A stretch of 64,000 bases of DNA from positions 62,001-126,000 of the forward strand of contig NZ_JQEI01000011.1 in assembly GCF_000743355.1 (NCBI RefSeq). The letters are read 5' to 3'. The notes beneath the pieces are model-generated. The model saw nothing but the letters and a program-made list of their open reading frames with translations, did not search any database and was not told the DNA's origin. Shown piece after piece: positions 17,759 to 27,667 of the stretch; position 1 is the first letter of the stretch, and every line of letters begins with the position of its first letter. The position numbers and the translations under genes were made by a program. Source of the stretch: Serratia sp. Ag1 (GTDB lineage Bacteria > Pseudomonadota > Gammaproteobacteria > Enterobacterales > Enterobacteriaceae).

Positions 17759-19201
17759 ATGTCCAGACGGCTCAGAAGAACCAAAATCGTTACCACACTG
17801 GGTCCGGCTACTGACCGCGACAATAATCTGGAAAAGATCATTGCCGCTGGTGCCAACGTAGTTCGGCTTAACTTTTCCCACGGCAGCGCAGAAGATCATC
17901 AGATTCGTGCCAATAAAGTGCGCGAGATTGCTGCCAAACTGGGGCGTCATGTCGCTATCTTAGGCGATCTTCAAGGGCCAAAAATTCGCGTTTCCACCTT
18001 TAAGGAAGGCAAAATATTCCTTAACGTCGGTGATAAATTCCTGCTTGACGCTAATCTGTCAATCGGTGAAGGCGATAAGGAAAAAGTGGGTATCGACTAT
18101 AAAGGTCTGCCTGCCGATGTGGTGCCAGGTGACGTCCTGCTGTTGGATGATGGCCGCGTACAGTTGAAAGTGCTCGAAGTGCAGGGCATGAAAGTGTTCA
18201 CCGAAGTGACCGTCGGCGGCCCGTTGTCGAATAACAAGGGCATCAACAAACTGGGCGGTGGTCTCTCGGCGGAAGCCCTGACCGAGAAAGACAAGGCCGA
18301 TATTATTACCGCTGCCAAAATTGGCGTCGATTATCTGGCGGTGTCTTTCCCACGTACCGGCGAAGATCTGAACTATGCCCGCCGTCTGGCACGCGACGCT
18401 GGCTGTAATGCCAAAATCGTTTCCAAAGTCGAACGTGCTGAAGCGGTAGCCACCGACGAAGCGATGGATGACATTATTCTGGCTTCCGACGTGGTGATGG
18501 TTGCGCGTGGCGATCTGGGTGTAGAAATCGGCGATCCTGAACTGGTCGGTATCCAGAAGAAACTGATCCGCCGCGCCCGTACCCTGAACCGTGCCGTGAT
18601 CACCGCCACCCAGATGATGGAATCGATGATCACCAACCCGATGCCAACCCGCGCCGAAGTCATGGACGTGGCGAACGCCGTTCTGGATGGTACCGATGCG
18701 GTGATGTTGTCTGCCGAAACGGCGGCTGGGCAATATCCTGCCGAAACCGTCGCGGCAATGGCACGTGTCTGCCTGGGTGCGGAAAAAATCCCAAGCATCA
18801 ACGTTTCCAAGCACCGTCTGGATGTGCAGTTCGACAATATCGAAGAAGCGATCGCCATGTCGACCATGTATGCGGCCAACCACCTGAAAGGGGTAACCGC
18901 CATCATCGCCATGACCGAATCGGGGCGTACCGCGCTGATGATGTCACGTATCAGCTCCGGCTTGCCGATCTTCGCCATGTCTCGCCATGAACATACGCTG
19001 AACCTGACCGCTCTGTACCGTGGCGTTACGCCGGTCTATTTCGGCAGCCACAGCGACGGCGTGGTTGCCGCCAATGATGCCATTGCTCGCTTACGCGACA
19101 AGGGTTTCCTGGTTTCCGGCGATTTGGTACTGGTCACCCAAGGTGACGTGATGGGTACCGTTGGCACCACCAATACCACCCGAATTCTGCGCGTAGAATA
19201 A
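17759..19201 (+). CDS. pykA: Pyruvate kinase II
   Basis: 480 residues, the E. coli PykA length. Transfers phosphate from phosphoenolpyruvate to ADP in the last step of glycolysis; the PykA isozyme is AMP-activated. The N-terminal [18 protein letters not shown], the substrate loop [13 protein letters not shown], and the signature [12 protein letters not shown] are intact. ACGGAG lies 6 bases before the ATG. The 187 bp upstream separate it from hexR. A terminator follows. Confidence 0.97.
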   Translation: MSRRLRRTKIVTTLGPATDRDNNLEKIIAAGANVVRLNFSHGSAEDHQIRANKVREIAAKLGRHVAILGDLQGPKIRVSTFKEGKIFLNVGDKFLLDANLSIGEGDKEKVGIDYKGLPADVVPGDVLLLDDGRVQLKVLEVQGMKVFTEVTVGGPLSNNKGINKLGGGLSAEALTEKDKADIITAAKIGVDYLAVSFPRTGEDLNYARRLARDAGCNAKIVSKVERAEAVATDEAMDDIILASDVVMVARGDLGVEIGDPELVGIQKKLIRRARTLNRAVITATQMMESMITNPMPTRAEVMDVANAVLDGTDAVMLSAETAAGQYPAETVAAMARVCLGAEKIPSINVSKHRLDVQFDNIEEAIAMSTMYAANHLKGVTAIIAMTESGRTALMMSRISSGLPIFAMSRHEHTLNLTALYRGVTPVYFGSHSDGVVAANDAIARLRDKGFLVSGDLVLVTQGDVMGTVGTTNTTRILRVE

Positions 19202-19217
19202 TTACGCCAGCGCTTCC

Positions 19218-19255
19218 AAGGCCAGTCGGCTAAACCTGACTGGCCTTTTGTTTTC
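19218..19255 (+). terminator. Terminator of pykA
   Basis: AAGGCCAGTC and GACTGGCCTT form a perfect 10-bp stem around a 10-nt loop, followed by TTGTTTT. It is 17 bp after the pykA stop and precedes the LRR gene, which therefore needs its own promoter or read-through. Confidence 0.85.
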
Positions 19256-19300
19256 CCATTTTTTACGCCAAAACCCCCTATCGCCTCTGGAGTGCTTTTC

Positions 19301-20191
19301 ATGCTGCATCAACATCACCTGCAACAACGGTCAGAACCCCCCGAAGTGCTGGAGCTGGATGGCCAACAGTTGGAAAACCTTGACGGAGTGGATCTCTCAG
19401 GAACTGCCCTGCAAAAGATCAGCTTATATAACAACAGCCTGACAACCTTTCCAGCGCAAATCGTTAAGCATCGTCATCTGAAGGTGCTGAATATTTCCTG
19501 CAATAAGATCACCTCGCTGCCAGCGGAGATTGGGTTATTAACGCAATTGGAGATGTTTGATTTCGGCCATAACCAAGCGAGGAGCGTTCCTGAAGAGATA
19601 GGTGCGCTATGCAGATTACACTATCTGTACCTGAGCGATAATATGTTCAGCGATCTGCCCGATTCAATCAGGCAGTTACAGGCGCTACGCTACCTGAACC
19701 TGACCGACAATCAACTGACCACCATACCGGCCAGCATATTCTCACTGCATGCCTTGCAAGAGTTACGTCTTTACAACAATCAAATTACTGCCATCCCGCC
19801 AGAGATCGGCCTGTTGTGCCAACTGCGTGAATTGCATCTGATGAATAACCGCATCGAAACGCTGCCCGCCGCAGTGGCGCAACTCCACAGCCTTACGGCG
19901 CTCGATCTGGAAAACAATGCTGTCTCTCATCTACCAGATGAGTTTTGCCAACTGCCAAACCTAACCACGCTGAATCTACGGTTTAACCAACTGACGCAAC
20001 TACCTGATGACTTTGGTGCTCTGGACTCGCTGGTCTCGTTGGATCTGCGTGCTAATCATTTAAGCTCGCTGCCACAGAGCATGGTGAAAATGAAAAATCT
20101 GCGTCGGCTGGATTTGCGTTGGAATAACTTTAGTCACTATCCCGACGTGCTCGAGCGCCTGATTCAACAAGGCTGTATGATTCATTTATAA
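19301..20191 (+). CDS. Leucine-rich repeat protein
   Basis: 296 residues, almost wholly leucine-rich repeats: about ten units of 23 residues from near residue 38 to the end, following LxxLxLxxNxLxxLPxxIxxL (for example LHYLYLSDNMFSDLPDSI and LTTLNLRFNQLTQLPDDF). There is no signal peptide, membrane segment, kinase or ubiquitin-ligase domain, so it should be a cytoplasmic solenoid for protein binding; partner unknown. ATG at 19301 follows TGGAG; an in-frame GTG nine bases earlier is inferior. It sits between pykA and lpxM, which are neighbours in E. coli, so it is an accessory insertion. Confidence 0.85.
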   Translation: MLHQHHLQQRSEPPEVLELDGQQLENLDGVDLSGTALQKISLYNNSLTTFPAQIVKHRHLKVLNISCNKITSLPAEIGLLTQLEMFDFGHNQARSVPEEIGALCRLHYLYLSDNMFSDLPDSIRQLQALRYLNLTDNQLTTIPASIFSLHALQELRLYNNQITAIPPEIGLLCQLRELHLMNNRIETLPAAVAQLHSLTALDLENNAVSHLPDEFCQLPNLTTLNLRFNQLTQLPDDFGALDSLVSLDLRANHLSSLPQSMVKMKNLRRLDLRWNNFSHYPDVLERLIQQGCMIHL

Positions 20192-20205
20192 ATTGCAGAA
20201 AGCAA

Positions 20206-20232
20206 AAAGCCGAATGGCGAACCTTCGGCTTT
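20206..20232. terminator. Bidirectional hairpin after the LRR gene
   Basis: AAAGCCGAA and TTCGGCTTT form a perfect 9-bp stem with a 9-nt loop, with A-rich sequence on the left and TTT on the right. It lies between the convergent LRR gene and lpxM. Confidence 0.6.
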
Positions 20233-20243
20233 CAGCAAATAGG

Positions 20244-20280
20244 TCTATACCCGTCATACTGCCAGTTGCCTGGGTGTTGG
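20244..20280. repeat. Dispersed palindromic repeat, copy b
   Basis: TCTATACCCGTCATACTGCC continuing into AGTTGCCTGGGTGTTGG, related to the copy at 1024-1058 through the TACCC-N-TCATACT...AGTTGC core. It is between the LRR gene and lpxM. Confidence 0.6.
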
Positions 20281-20287
20281 CAGGTCC

Positions 20288-21256
20288 TTAGCGATATAAA
20301 TCGTCGCGCGTGTAAGGCTCAATCTCCCCTTCTTTACGCGTTTTCAGCAACTTCAGGATCCAGGTGTATTGCTCTGGATTCGGGCCAACCAGATTCTCAA
20401 CTTCTTCATTCATCCGGCGCGCGATGCGTTTGTCATCGGCTTCGGCCAGATCGTCCATCGGTTCACGGATATAAATATCCAGCATGCTGGTTTTACCATC
20501 ATACACCGGGAACAATGGCACAATCGCCGCCCGGCATACCTTCATCAAACGCCCCACGGCTGGTAAGGTCGCTTTATAGGTGGCAAAAAAGTCAACAAAC
20601 TCACTGTGTTCAGCACCGTGGTCCTGATCCGGTAAATAGTAGCCCCAGTACCCTTGACGCACCGAACTGATAAAAGGCTTGATGCCATCATTGCGCGCAT
20701 GCATGCGGCCACCAAATTTACGGCGGACGGCATTCCACAGATAATCCACCAGCGGATTGCTCTGATTATGGAACATCGCAGCCATCGGTTGACCACGGGC
20801 AGCCATCAGCATGGCGGGCACATCTACCGCCCAACCGTGTGGCACCAAAAAGATGACATTGCGGCCTTCCTGGCGAATCTTATCCAGCACCTCTTCACCA
20901 TGCCAACGTACTCGCTTAAGCACTTTTTCCGGCTTGGTGCACGCCAGTTCAGCCATCAGAATCATCGACTGCGGAGCGGTCGCGAACATTTCATCAATAA
21001 TATGTTCACGCTGGCTTTCCGGCACTTCCGGCAGACAATAAAACAGGTTGATACGCGCACGGCGGCGGGCACTTTTAGCCACTTTCCCAACCAGTTTACC
21101 GATGGCACCTAAAACCGGATCGCGCATACGCGCAGGGATCAGAGAACACCCCGCCATCAGCCCAGTCCCCAGCCATACTCCCCAGTAACGCGGGTGGAAA
21201 AAGGCTTTCTGGAATTGTGGAATAAACTCTACGTTCGATTTTTTTTCGTTTTGCAT
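20288..21256 (-). CDS. lpxM: Lipid A myristoyltransferase LpxM
   Basis: 322 residues. Adds the secondary myristoyl chain to Kdo2-(lauroyl)-lipid IVA at the cytoplasmic face of the inner membrane. The acyltransferase H-x4-D motif is HGWAVD (H140, D145). The N terminus contains the hydrophobic stretch WGVWLGTGLMAGCSLIPARM near residues 25-44, typical of this bitopic family. Directly downstream of mepM on the same strand (144 bp), as in E. coli. Confidence 0.96.
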   Translation of the reverse strand: MQNEKKSNVEFIPQFQKAFFHPRYWGVWLGTGLMAGCSLIPARMRDPVLGAIGKLVGKVAKSARRRARINLFYCLPEVPESQREHIIDEMFATAPQSMILMAELACTKPEKVLKRVRWHGEEVLDKIRQEGRNVIFLVPHGWAVDVPAMLMAARGQPMAAMFHNQSNPLVDYLWNAVRRKFGGRMHARNDGIKPFISSVRQGYWGYYLPDQDHGAEHSEFVDFFATYKATLPAVGRLMKVCRAAIVPLFPVYDGKTSMLDIYIREPMDDLAEADDKRIARRMNEEVENLVGPNPEQYTWILKLLKTRKEGEIEPYTRDDLYR

Positions 21257-21400
21257 GTGGTAACTCTTAACTCAACGCTCTCAGCATAGCCATAATTGCA
21301 GGCAATTATTTTGCAAGCTACACCGAACGGGCGCCAATATAAAAAAGTATCGGCCCAAAATCAGGCCGATGACTGTTCAAATCAAAAATGGCTGGAAATC

Positions 21401-22723
21401 CTAGTCCAGTTGCAACTGTGGCACCACTTCTTTCACTTGCGCCAGATAGTCGCTGCGATCTTTGCCGCTCAAACCCTCGGAACGCGGCAGCTTTGCCGTA
21501 ACCGGGTTCACCGCCTGCTGGTTGGTCCACAGTTCATAATGCAAGTGCGGGCCAGTAGAACGGCCTGTATTACCAGAAAGCCCGATACGGTCGCCACGCT
21601 TAATTTTTTGCCCCGGCTTAACCAGCGCCTTCTTGAGGTGCATGTAACGGGTGGTGTATTGGCGACCATGGCGAATAGCTACATAGTTACCGGTGTCACT
21701 ACCGTATTTGGCAGCAACCACTTCACCGTCCCCCACTGCCAACACCGGAGTGCCGACCGGCATGGAGAAATCGACACCTCTATGCGGTGCCACACGCCCA
21801 GTGACCGGATTCAACCGGCGCGGGTTGAAGTTGGAGGAAATACGGAACTGTTTCATGGTCGGGAAGCGCATAAAACCACGCGCCAAACCAGAGCCCTGAC
21901 GATCATAGAATTTGCCATCCTCGGCGCGGATCGCATAGTAATCTTTGCCACCGCTGCGCATACGCACGCCCAACAGTTGGCTTTGTTCGCTTTTGCCATC
22001 AAATTCTTCACGCGACATCAAGACGGCAAACTGGTCACCCTTGCGCAGCTTGCGGAAATCGAGCTGCCACTGTAGCGCTTTGGTCACGGCATTAATTTCT
22101 GCCCGGTTGAGGCCTGCCGCAGAAGCGCTACTGACAAAGCTGCCATTGAGCTGGCCGCTCAGCACGCTGTTACGCCATTCCCCTTTCAGGGTTTCCTTGG
22201 ATTCTTTAAAGCCATTGCCTACACGCTCATAAGTGCGCGTCTCACGGCGGGAAATCTCCCAAGTCAAACGCTGCAGATCGCCAGCATCATTCAATGTCCA
22301 TGACAGTTGCTGGCCTATCTTCAGGTTACGCAGATCGCGGTTTTGCGAAGAGAGCAAGGTGATGTCCGACATTTCGATACCATACTGGGTCAAAATGCTG
22401 CTTAGCGTATCACCGGTAGAAACCACGTACTCGTGCACACCTTCTTCACCGGCGACCTTCTGGTCCAGCTCATCCTGCGGGATGTCATCATCGGGGGTAG
22501 GCTGTTCGACATCTATGGGTTCGCTGGCCTCTGGTGCCAGAGAGCGTACCTGGTTAGATTCTAACTCAACATTTTTAGCAATAGGGGTATGTTCTGGGTG
22601 ATAAACCGAAGGCCGCCAAACGGCGACGGCCAAGGTAACGACTGTCAACGACCCCAGCATAACGCGGTGGGGTCGAGGCAGATTGTTATACGCCAGAGCG
22701 ATAGTTCGGACTATCTTCTGCAC
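21401..22723 (-). CDS. mepM: Murein DD-endopeptidase MepM
   Basis: 440 residues. M23 metallopeptidase that cuts D-Ala-mDAP cross-links so new murein can be inserted. Order: a signal-anchor helix (VMLGSLTVVTLAVAVW, about 21-36), a LysM domain (VVSTGDTLSSILTQYGI...), and the C-terminal lysostaphin-type domain with zinc ligands in HRGVDFS and the active HxH in PHLHYELW. It starts at GTG (22721-22723) with AAGGA upstream. Its start is only 21 bp from the znuA stop, so it could be read from the Zur-controlled znuA promoter. Confidence 0.95.
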   Translation of the reverse strand: MQKIVRTIALAYNNLPRPHRVMLGSLTVVTLAVAVWRPSVYHPEHTPIAKNVELESNQVRSLAPEASEPIDVEQPTPDDDIPQDELDQKVAGEEGVHEYVVSTGDTLSSILTQYGIEMSDITLLSSQNRDLRNLKIGQQLSWTLNDAGDLQRLTWEISRRETRTYERVGNGFKESKETLKGEWRNSVLSGQLNGSFVSSASAAGLNRAEINAVTKALQWQLDFRKLRKGDQFAVLMSREEFDGKSEQSQLLGVRMRSGGKDYYAIRAEDGKFYDRQGSGLARGFMRFPTMKQFRISSNFNPRRLNPVTGRVAPHRGVDFSMPVGTPVLAVGDGEVVAAKYGSDTGNYVAIRHGRQYTTRYMHLKKALVKPGQKIKRGDRIGLSGNTGRSTGPHLHYELWTNQQAVNPVTAKLPRSEGLSGKDRSDYLAQVKEVVPQLQLD

Positions 22724-22744
22724 TCAATAATATCCTTATGATCT

Positions 22745-23668
22745 TTACTTCAGGCAGCTCACGTACTGGTTAGACAGGGCTGTCAGGAAATCTCCATAGC
22801 TGTCTTTCCCCAGTGCGATGCCGCTACCTAACGGGTCCAGCGTTCCAGAACGCACTTTGGTACCCTTGGCAACGGCATTGATTACGGCTGGCCTGAATTG
22901 TGGCTCAGCAAAAACACAGACTGCTTTCTGCTCAACCAACTGTGTTCGAATTTGATGTAAGCGCTGCGCTCCAGGCTGAATTTCGGGGTTGACGGTAAAA
23001 TGGCCCAACGGGCTCAAGCCAAAGTGTTTTTCAAAGTAGCCGTAAGCATCATGAAAAACAAAATATCCCCTACCTTGCACAGGCGTAAGCATCTTAACAA
23101 GATTTTTGTCGGTTTGCGCTAGCTGATCCTCGAACTGGCGCAAGTTTGCGTCTAATTTGTCCTTCTTTTGCGGCATAAGTTCCAACAATCTGTCGTGAAT
23201 CGCGATCGCAGTCACTTTTGCCACCTCCGGCGACAGCCAGACATGCATATTATATTCACCATGATGATGGTCATGACCACTTTCATTCGCACTGTGTTCA
23301 TGTTCATCATCGTCGTCACCTTTCATCAGCAACGGCTGTACGCTGGCCAGTTCAGCAATCGATAACTGCTTGTTGGCAGCAACCTGCGTCAACGGTTTAG
23401 CCAGAAACGCCTCCAGATCCGGGCCAACCCATACCACCAGTTCGGCTTCGCGCAGGCGTTGAATATCCGACGGGCGCAGAGCGAAGTCATGGGGCGAGGC
23501 ACCATCTGGCAACAGCACTTCCGTTGACGTTACCCCATCAGCAATTGCTGAGGCGATAAAGCCCAGTGGACGAATTGAAGTCACTACCGCCGCCGACGCG
23601 TGACCGGCCATCATCAACACACTGGTAAGCAGTGCACGCTGTAACCATTTATTTTTCTGCATCATCAT
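22745..23668 (-). CDS. znuA: Zinc ABC transporter periplasmic protein ZnuA
   Basis: Zinc-binding periplasmic component of ZnuABC, about 307 residues. After a signal peptide (hydrophobic [16 protein letters not shown]), the mature part has the metal-site region [10 protein letters not shown] and a His/Asp-rich loop ([20 protein letters not shown]) typical of zinc-specific cluster A-I binding proteins. The start is uncertain: ATGs at 23680, 23668, 23665 and 23662 are all in frame and none has a strong ribosome site; the TTG at 23689 lies too close to the promoter. I chose 23668. Confidence 0.93.
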   Translation of the reverse strand: MMMQKNKWLQRALLTSVLMMAGHASAAVVTSIRPLGFIASAIADGVTSTEVLLPDGASPHDFALRPSDIQRLREAELVVWVGPDLEAFLAKPLTQVAANKQLSIAELASVQPLLMKGDDDDEHEHSANESGHDHHHGEYNMHVWLSPEVAKVTAIAIHDRLLELMPQKKDKLDANLRQFEDQLAQTDKNLVKMLTPVQGRGYFVFHDAYGYFEKHFGLSPLGHFTVNPEIQPGAQRLHQIRTQLVEQKAVCVFAEPQFRPAVINAVAKGTKVRSGTLDPLGSGIALGKDSYGDFLTALSNQYVSCLK

Positions 23669-23693
23669 GAGTAATCCCATCGTTTTCAAACAA

Positions 23694-23716
23694 GGAGCGT
23701 GATATTATAACATTCG
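23694..23716. promoter_or_regulatory. Zur operator between znuA and znuC
   Basis: The segment contains TGATATTATAACATTC and matches the enterobacterial Zur box (GAAATGTTATA-N-TATAACATTTC) at about 16 of 22 positions, with the right half strongest. On the znuA strand it includes TATAAT (23703-23708), a consensus -10, so bound Zur-zinc would block the promoter. Confidence 0.8.
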
Positions 23717-23743
23717 GTTAGTTCTGCAAAATGTAATCACAAC

Positions 23744-24502
23744 ATGTCCACATTGACGACGCTTAACAACATTTCAGTCACTTTTGATACCCGACGCGTT
23801 CTGTCGAATATCTCGCTCAAGCTGCAACCAGGCCGCATTCTGACGTTGCTCGGGCCCAACGGGGCGGGCAAATCCACGCTGGTGCGCGTGGTGCTTGGCC
23901 TGATCTCGCCCACAGAGGGGTCGATTGAGCATCAGCCCAATCTGCGCATCGGCTATGTGCCGCAAAAGCTGCATCTTGATGCCACGCTGCCTCTGACCGT
24001 CAGCCGCTTTATGCGCCTCAAACCCGGCGTCAAACAGGCCGATATTCTACCAGCATTGAAACGCGTTCATGCCGCTCACCTGCTCGAACAGCCGATGCAA
24101 AAACTTTCGGGGGGCGAAAATCAGCGCGTTTTGCTGGCGCGCGCACTCTTGAACAGCCCACAATTGCTGGTGCTGGATGAACCGACTCAAGGGGTTGACG
24201 TCAACGGACAACTGGCGCTGTACGATCTGATCGATCAGTTGCGCCAGGAATTAGGATGCGCTGTGCTGATGGTTTCCCATGACTTGCATTTGGTGATGGC
24301 AAAAACCGACGAAGTGCTGTGCTTGAACCAGCATATCTGCTGCTCAGGTACGCCCGAAGTGGTCTCCATGCACCCGGAATTTATTGCCATGTTTGGCAAC
24401 CGTGGAGCGGAACAACTGGCCATTTATCGCCATCACCATAATCACCGTCACGATCTGCAAGGCAGAATTGTACTGAAAAAATCCGGGGGCCGTGGGGCAT
24501 GA
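23744..24502 (+). CDS. znuC: Zinc ABC transporter ATPase ZnuC
   Basis: 252 residues. Cytoplasmic ATPase of the zinc importer. Walker [10 protein letters not shown] (about 37-45), signature LSGGENQR and Walker [13 protein letters not shown] are all present. The C terminus has a His-rich segment ([10 protein letters not shown]), a usual ZnuC feature. It is divergent from znuA across the Zur box and overlaps znuB by 4 bp (ATGA). Confidence 0.97.
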   Translation: MSTLTTLNNISVTFDTRRVLSNISLKLQPGRILTLLGPNGAGKSTLVRVVLGLISPTEGSIEHQPNLRIGYVPQKLHLDATLPLTVSRFMRLKPGVKQADILPALKRVHAAHLLEQPMQKLSGGENQRVLLARALLNSPQLLVLDEPTQGVDVNGQLALYDLIDQLRQELGCAVLMVSHDLHLVMAKTDEVLCLNQHICCSGTPEVVSMHPEFIAMFGNRGAEQLAIYRHHHNHRHDLQGRIVLKKSGGRGA

Positions 24503-25284
24503 TCGAATTGTTATTACCCGGTTGGCTGGCAGGGGTGCTGTTGGCTGCCGCTGCTGGCCCGTTGGGATCTTTTGTGGTCTGGCGCAAGATGTCTTACTTT
24601 GGCGATACCTTGGCACATGCTTCGTTGCTTGGTGTGGCTTTCGGTTTGCTACTGGACGTGAACCCGTTTTATGCCGTCATCGCCGTCACGCTGTTGCTGG
24701 CGCTGGTGTTAGTGTGGCTGGAACGTCGCCCTCAGCTTTCCATCGATACCCTGCTCGGGATTATGGCACACAGCGCGCTGTCGCTCGGGCTGGTCGTCGT
24801 TGCACTTATGTCAAACGTGCGAGTCGATCTGATGGCTTATCTGTTCGGGGATTTGCTGTCGGTCACCATGAATGATATCTGGATGATTGGCATTGGCGTG
24901 CTAGCGGTATTACTGGTGCTGTGGTGGCAATGGCGTGACCTGCTGTCGATGACCATCAGCCCGGAAATGGCCCACGTTGACGGCGTCAATCTGGCGCGCG
25001 CGCGCACGATTCTGATGTTGGTGACCGCCTTGACCATCGGTTTGGCGATGAAGTTTGTCGGCGCACTGATCATTACTTCGTTATTGATCATCCCTGCCGC
25101 CACTGCTCGCCGTTTTGCCCGCACGCCAGAGCAAATGGCGGGTTACGCGGTCTTAGTGGGGATTATTGCTGTCACTGGTGGCCTGACGTTCTCAGCCCTT
25201 TATGATACACCAGCCGGGCCTTCGGTGGTGTTAAGCGCTGCGGTGCTGTTTGTCCTGAGCCTGTCAAAAAAACAACGGGCATAA
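24499..25284 (+). CDS. znuB: Zinc ABC transporter permease ZnuB
   Basis: 261 residues with about seven to eight hydrophobic segments; ABC-3 family permease that forms the zinc channel in the inner membrane. The N terminus [20 protein letters not shown] and the conserved [15 protein letters not shown] loop are typical. Translation is probably coupled to znuC through the ATGA overlap. A hairpin follows before convergent ruvB. Confidence 0.96.
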   Translation: MIELLLPGWLAGVLLAAAAGPLGSFVVWRKMSYFGDTLAHASLLGVAFGLLLDVNPFYAVIAVTLLLALVLVWLERRPQLSIDTLLGIMAHSALSLGLVVVALMSNVRVDLMAYLFGDLLSVTMNDIWMIGIGVLAVLLVLWWQWRDLLSMTISPEMAHVDGVNLARARTILMLVTALTIGLAMKFVGALIITSLLIIPAATARRFARTPEQMAGYAVLVGIIAVTGGLTFSALYDTPAGPSVVLSAAVLFVLSLSKKQRA

Positions 25285-25292
25285 GATCGAAT

Positions 25293-25315
25293 GCAGGGCG
25301 CATTATTGCGCCCTG
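25293..25315. terminator. Hairpin between znuB and ruvB
   Basis: CAGGGCGCA and TGCGCCCTG form a 9-bp stem with a TTAT loop between the convergent genes. The T-tract is weak on both sides. Confidence 0.6.
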
Positions 25316-25324
25316 AACGCTTTC

Positions 25325-26332
25325 CTAATTCTCTTCCCGCGCAATGCCAAAGTGCTTATACGCATGATTAGTCGCCATACGGCCACGCGGCGTACGTTGA
25401 ATAAACCCCTGCTGGATCAGGAAAGGTTCGATAACGTCTTCAATCGTTTCGCGCTCTTCACCAATGGCTGCCGCCAGGTTATCTAGCCCCACCGGGCCAC
25501 CGTTGAACTTGTCGATAATCGCCAGCAACAGTTTACGGTCCATGTAGTCAAAACCTTCAGCATCGACGTTCAGCATATCCAGAGCCTGCATCGCCACGGC
25601 ACCATTGATGACACCGTTAGCGCGCACCTCAGCAAAGTCACGCACCCGGCGTAATAGGCGGTTGGCGATACGCGGTGTTCCACGTGCGCGACGTGCAATT
25701 TCATGCGAACCATCCGCAGACAGATCTAACCCAAGGCAACTGGCACTGCGCGATACGATATGCTCCAGATCGGCCACCTGATAAAACTCCAGGCGCTGCA
25801 CGATACCAAAACGATCGCGCAATGGTGACGTCAGCGAACCGGCACGGGTGGTGGCACCGACCAGGGTGAACGGTGGCAGATCGAGCTTAATTGAGCGCGC
25901 CGCCGGGCCCTCACCAATCATGATATCCAGTTGGTAATCTTCCATCGCTGGATACAGCACTTCTTCCACTACCGGTGAAAGACGGTGAATTTCATCAATA
26001 AACAGCACGTCGTGCGGTTCAAGGTTCGTCAGCATCGCCGCCAAATCGCCAGCTTTTTCCAGCACCGGGCCTGAAGTAGTGCGCAAATTAACGCCCATCT
26101 CGTTGGCGACAATATTGGCCAACGTCGTTTTGCCAAGCCCTGGCGGGCCGAAGATCAAGAGATGATCCAAGGCATCGCCGCGCTGCTTTGCCGCCTGAAT
26201 AAAAATTTCCATCTGTTCACGCACATGCGGCTGACCAACGTATTCCGTCAGCAGCTTGGGACGGATTGCACGATCCAGAACCTCTTCTTCACTGATCGGC
26301 TCGGCAGAAATCAGGCGGTCTGCTTCAATCAT
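25325..26332 (-). CDS. ruvB: Holliday junction helicase motor RuvB
   Basis: 335 residues. Hexameric AAA+ motor that drives branch migration with RuvA. Walker [10 protein letters not shown] and Walker [11 protein letters not shown] are present, with sensor region [18 protein letters not shown] and a C-terminal winged helix ([20 protein letters not shown]). It follows ruvA by 15 bp in the SOS-controlled ruvAB unit. Confidence 0.98.
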   Translation of the reverse strand: MIEADRLISAEPISEEEVLDRAIRPKLLTEYVGQPHVREQMEIFIQAAKQRGDALDHLLIFGPPGLGKTTLANIVANEMGVNLRTTSGPVLEKAGDLAAMLTNLEPHDVLFIDEIHRLSPVVEEVLYPAMEDYQLDIMIGEGPAARSIKLDLPPFTLVGATTRAGSLTSPLRDRFGIVQRLEFYQVADLEHIVSRSASCLGLDLSADGSHEIARRARGTPRIANRLLRRVRDFAEVRANGVINGAVAMQALDMLNVDAEGFDYMDRKLLLAIIDKFNGGPVGLDNLAAAIGEERETIEDVIEPFLIQQGFIQRTPRGRMATNHAYKHFGIAREEN

Positions 26333-26347
26333 TTTCTACTCCTTGCC

Positions 26348-26962
26348 TTAGAGTGCCGCCCGCAAGGCGTCGCGGATCAAGGTTTCGCAATCTGCGCCCG
26401 GTTTGGCGACTTTACCAATCATACGGCTGGCTTCCTGTGGTTTATACCCAAGAGCGACCAGCGCAGAAGCCGCTTCGGCTTCCACATCGATTTCTGCGGC
26501 TTTGGCTGCGGTGGCGGGCAGGCTGATTTCACTGTTGCTGTTGAACAGATCGCCGTTCAATCCTTTAAAGCGGTCTTTCATTTCGACCACCAAGCGCTCG
26601 GCGGTTTTCTTGCCCACGCCCGGCAACTTCACTAATGCGGTGATTTCTTCACGCTCTACCGCGCTGACAAATTGCTGCGCAGACATGCCGGAAAGGATCG
26701 CCAAGGCCAGTTTTGGCCCCACACCGTTCACTTTGATCAATTCGCGGAACAGCGCACGTTCCTGTTTATCATTGAACCCATACAGCAATTGCGCGTCTTC
26801 ACGCACCACGAAGTGGGTAAACACGATCGCCTGTTGCCCCAGTTCCGGCAGCTCATAGAAGCAGGTCATCGGCATATGCACTTCATAACCGACGCCATTG
26901 GCTTCCAGCAACACCAGCGGCGGTTGCTTTTCCAGAATAATTCCTCTGAGACGACCTATCAT
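26348..26962 (-). CDS. ruvA: Holliday junction-binding protein RuvA
   Basis: 204 residues. Tetramer that binds Holliday junctions and loads RuvB. Order: OB-fold domain I ([15 protein letters not shown]...), two helix-hairpin-helix motifs ([15 protein letters not shown] and [15 protein letters not shown]), then an acidic linker and domain III ([18 protein letters not shown]). The ATG at 26962 follows AGGAGG; a longer in-frame frame upstream has no family similarity. A LexA box lies about 75 bp upstream. Confidence 0.98.
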   Translation of the reverse strand: MIGRLRGIILEKQPPLVLLEANGVGYEVHMPMTCFYELPELGQQAIVFTHFVVREDAQLLYGFNDKQERALFRELIKVNGVGPKLALAILSGMSAQQFVSAVEREEITALVKLPGVGKKTAERLVVEMKDRFKGLNGDLFNSNSEISLPATAAKAAEIDVEAEAASALVALGYKPQEASRMIGKVAKPGADCETLIRDALRAAL

Positions 26963-27030
26963 TACCCCTCCTGAATGGATCCTGTGCTGGTAGTGTTTGG
27001 CCACTACACAATGTGGTAAAGCTTATACCA

Positions 27031-27057
27031 TAAAAAAGGCTGGATGAATATCCAGCC
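27031..27057 (-). promoter_or_regulatory. LexA (SOS) box of ruvAB, also the ruvC terminator
   Basis: On the minus strand 27057-27038 read GGCTGGATATTCATCCAGCC, which contains CTG-N10-CAG and matches the E. coli ruvA SOS box (as I recall it) at 16 of 20 positions. The same palindrome is an 8-bp hairpin followed by six T residues (27032-27037), so it may also terminate ruvC transcription. Confidence 0.8.
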
Positions 27058-27078
27058 CGAGCTTCACATATAACGCTA

Positions 27079-27600
27079 TTATTTCAACCGACCACGCGCC
27101 AGATCCAACCGCCCTGCACTCACCCGCAGCACGTTCTGGCTGAGATGACAGTGAGTAATGGCAATCGCCAGCGCATCGGCGGCATCAGCCTGCGGGTTGG
27201 CGGGCAGTTTCAGCAAGGCACGCACCATATGCTGCACCTGAGCCTTTTCTGCCGCACCGGTGCCGACCACCGTCTGCTTCACCTGGCGCGCCGCATACTC
27301 AAACACTTCCAGGTTCTGGTTCACCGCAGCCACAATCGCCACACCGCGTGCCTGCCCCAGTTTGAGCGCAGAATCCGGGTTTTTGGCCATAAATACCTGC
27401 TCAATGGCGAAAAAGTCCGGGCGGAACTGGGTGATAATCTCACTGACACCGGCATAAATCAGCTTTAACCGCGTCGGCATATCGTCAACCACGGTGCGGA
27501 TACAGCCACTGGCAACGTAGGTCAGTTGGCGGCCCTGCTGGCGGATCAGGCCATAACCAGTAACGCGCGAACCGGGGTCGATACCCAGTATGATCGCCAT
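27079..27600 (-). CDS. ruvC: Holliday junction resolvase RuvC
   Basis: 173 residues. Dimeric nuclease that cuts Holliday junctions symmetrically. The RNase H-like acidic residues are visible: D7 in [14 protein letters not shown], the Glu in [12 protein letters not shown], and the Asp pair in [17 protein letters not shown] at 27600 gives the family N terminus MAIILGID. Separated from ruvA by the LexA box/terminator, so ruvC is outside the SOS unit as in E. coli. Confidence 0.98.
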   Translation of the reverse strand: MAIILGIDPGSRVTGYGLIRQQGRQLTYVASGCIRTVVDDMPTRLKLIYAGVSEIITQFRPDFFAIEQVFMAKNPDSALKLGQARGVAIVAAVNQNLEVFEYAARQVKQTVVGTGAAEKAQVQHMVRALLKLPANPQADAADALAIAITHCHLSQNVLRVSAGRLDLARGRLK

Positions 27601-27630
27601 TGTTACCACCACCCTGCGTTTAATCTTACC

Positions 27631-27654
27631 TGGCGCTGCCAAAAGACAGCGCCA
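27631..27654. terminator. Hairpin between yebC and ruvC
   Basis: TGGCGCTG and CAGCGCCA form an 8-bp stem with an 8-nt loop. There is no clear U-tract; it may only attenuate read-through from yebC into ruvC. Confidence 0.4.
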
Positions 27655-27667
27655 TCAGTCACCGGCA

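Noticed and set aside
18059-18883. 274-codon minus-strand frame inside pykA
   Set aside because: His-rich antisense shadow of the pyruvate kinase gene with no independent signal.
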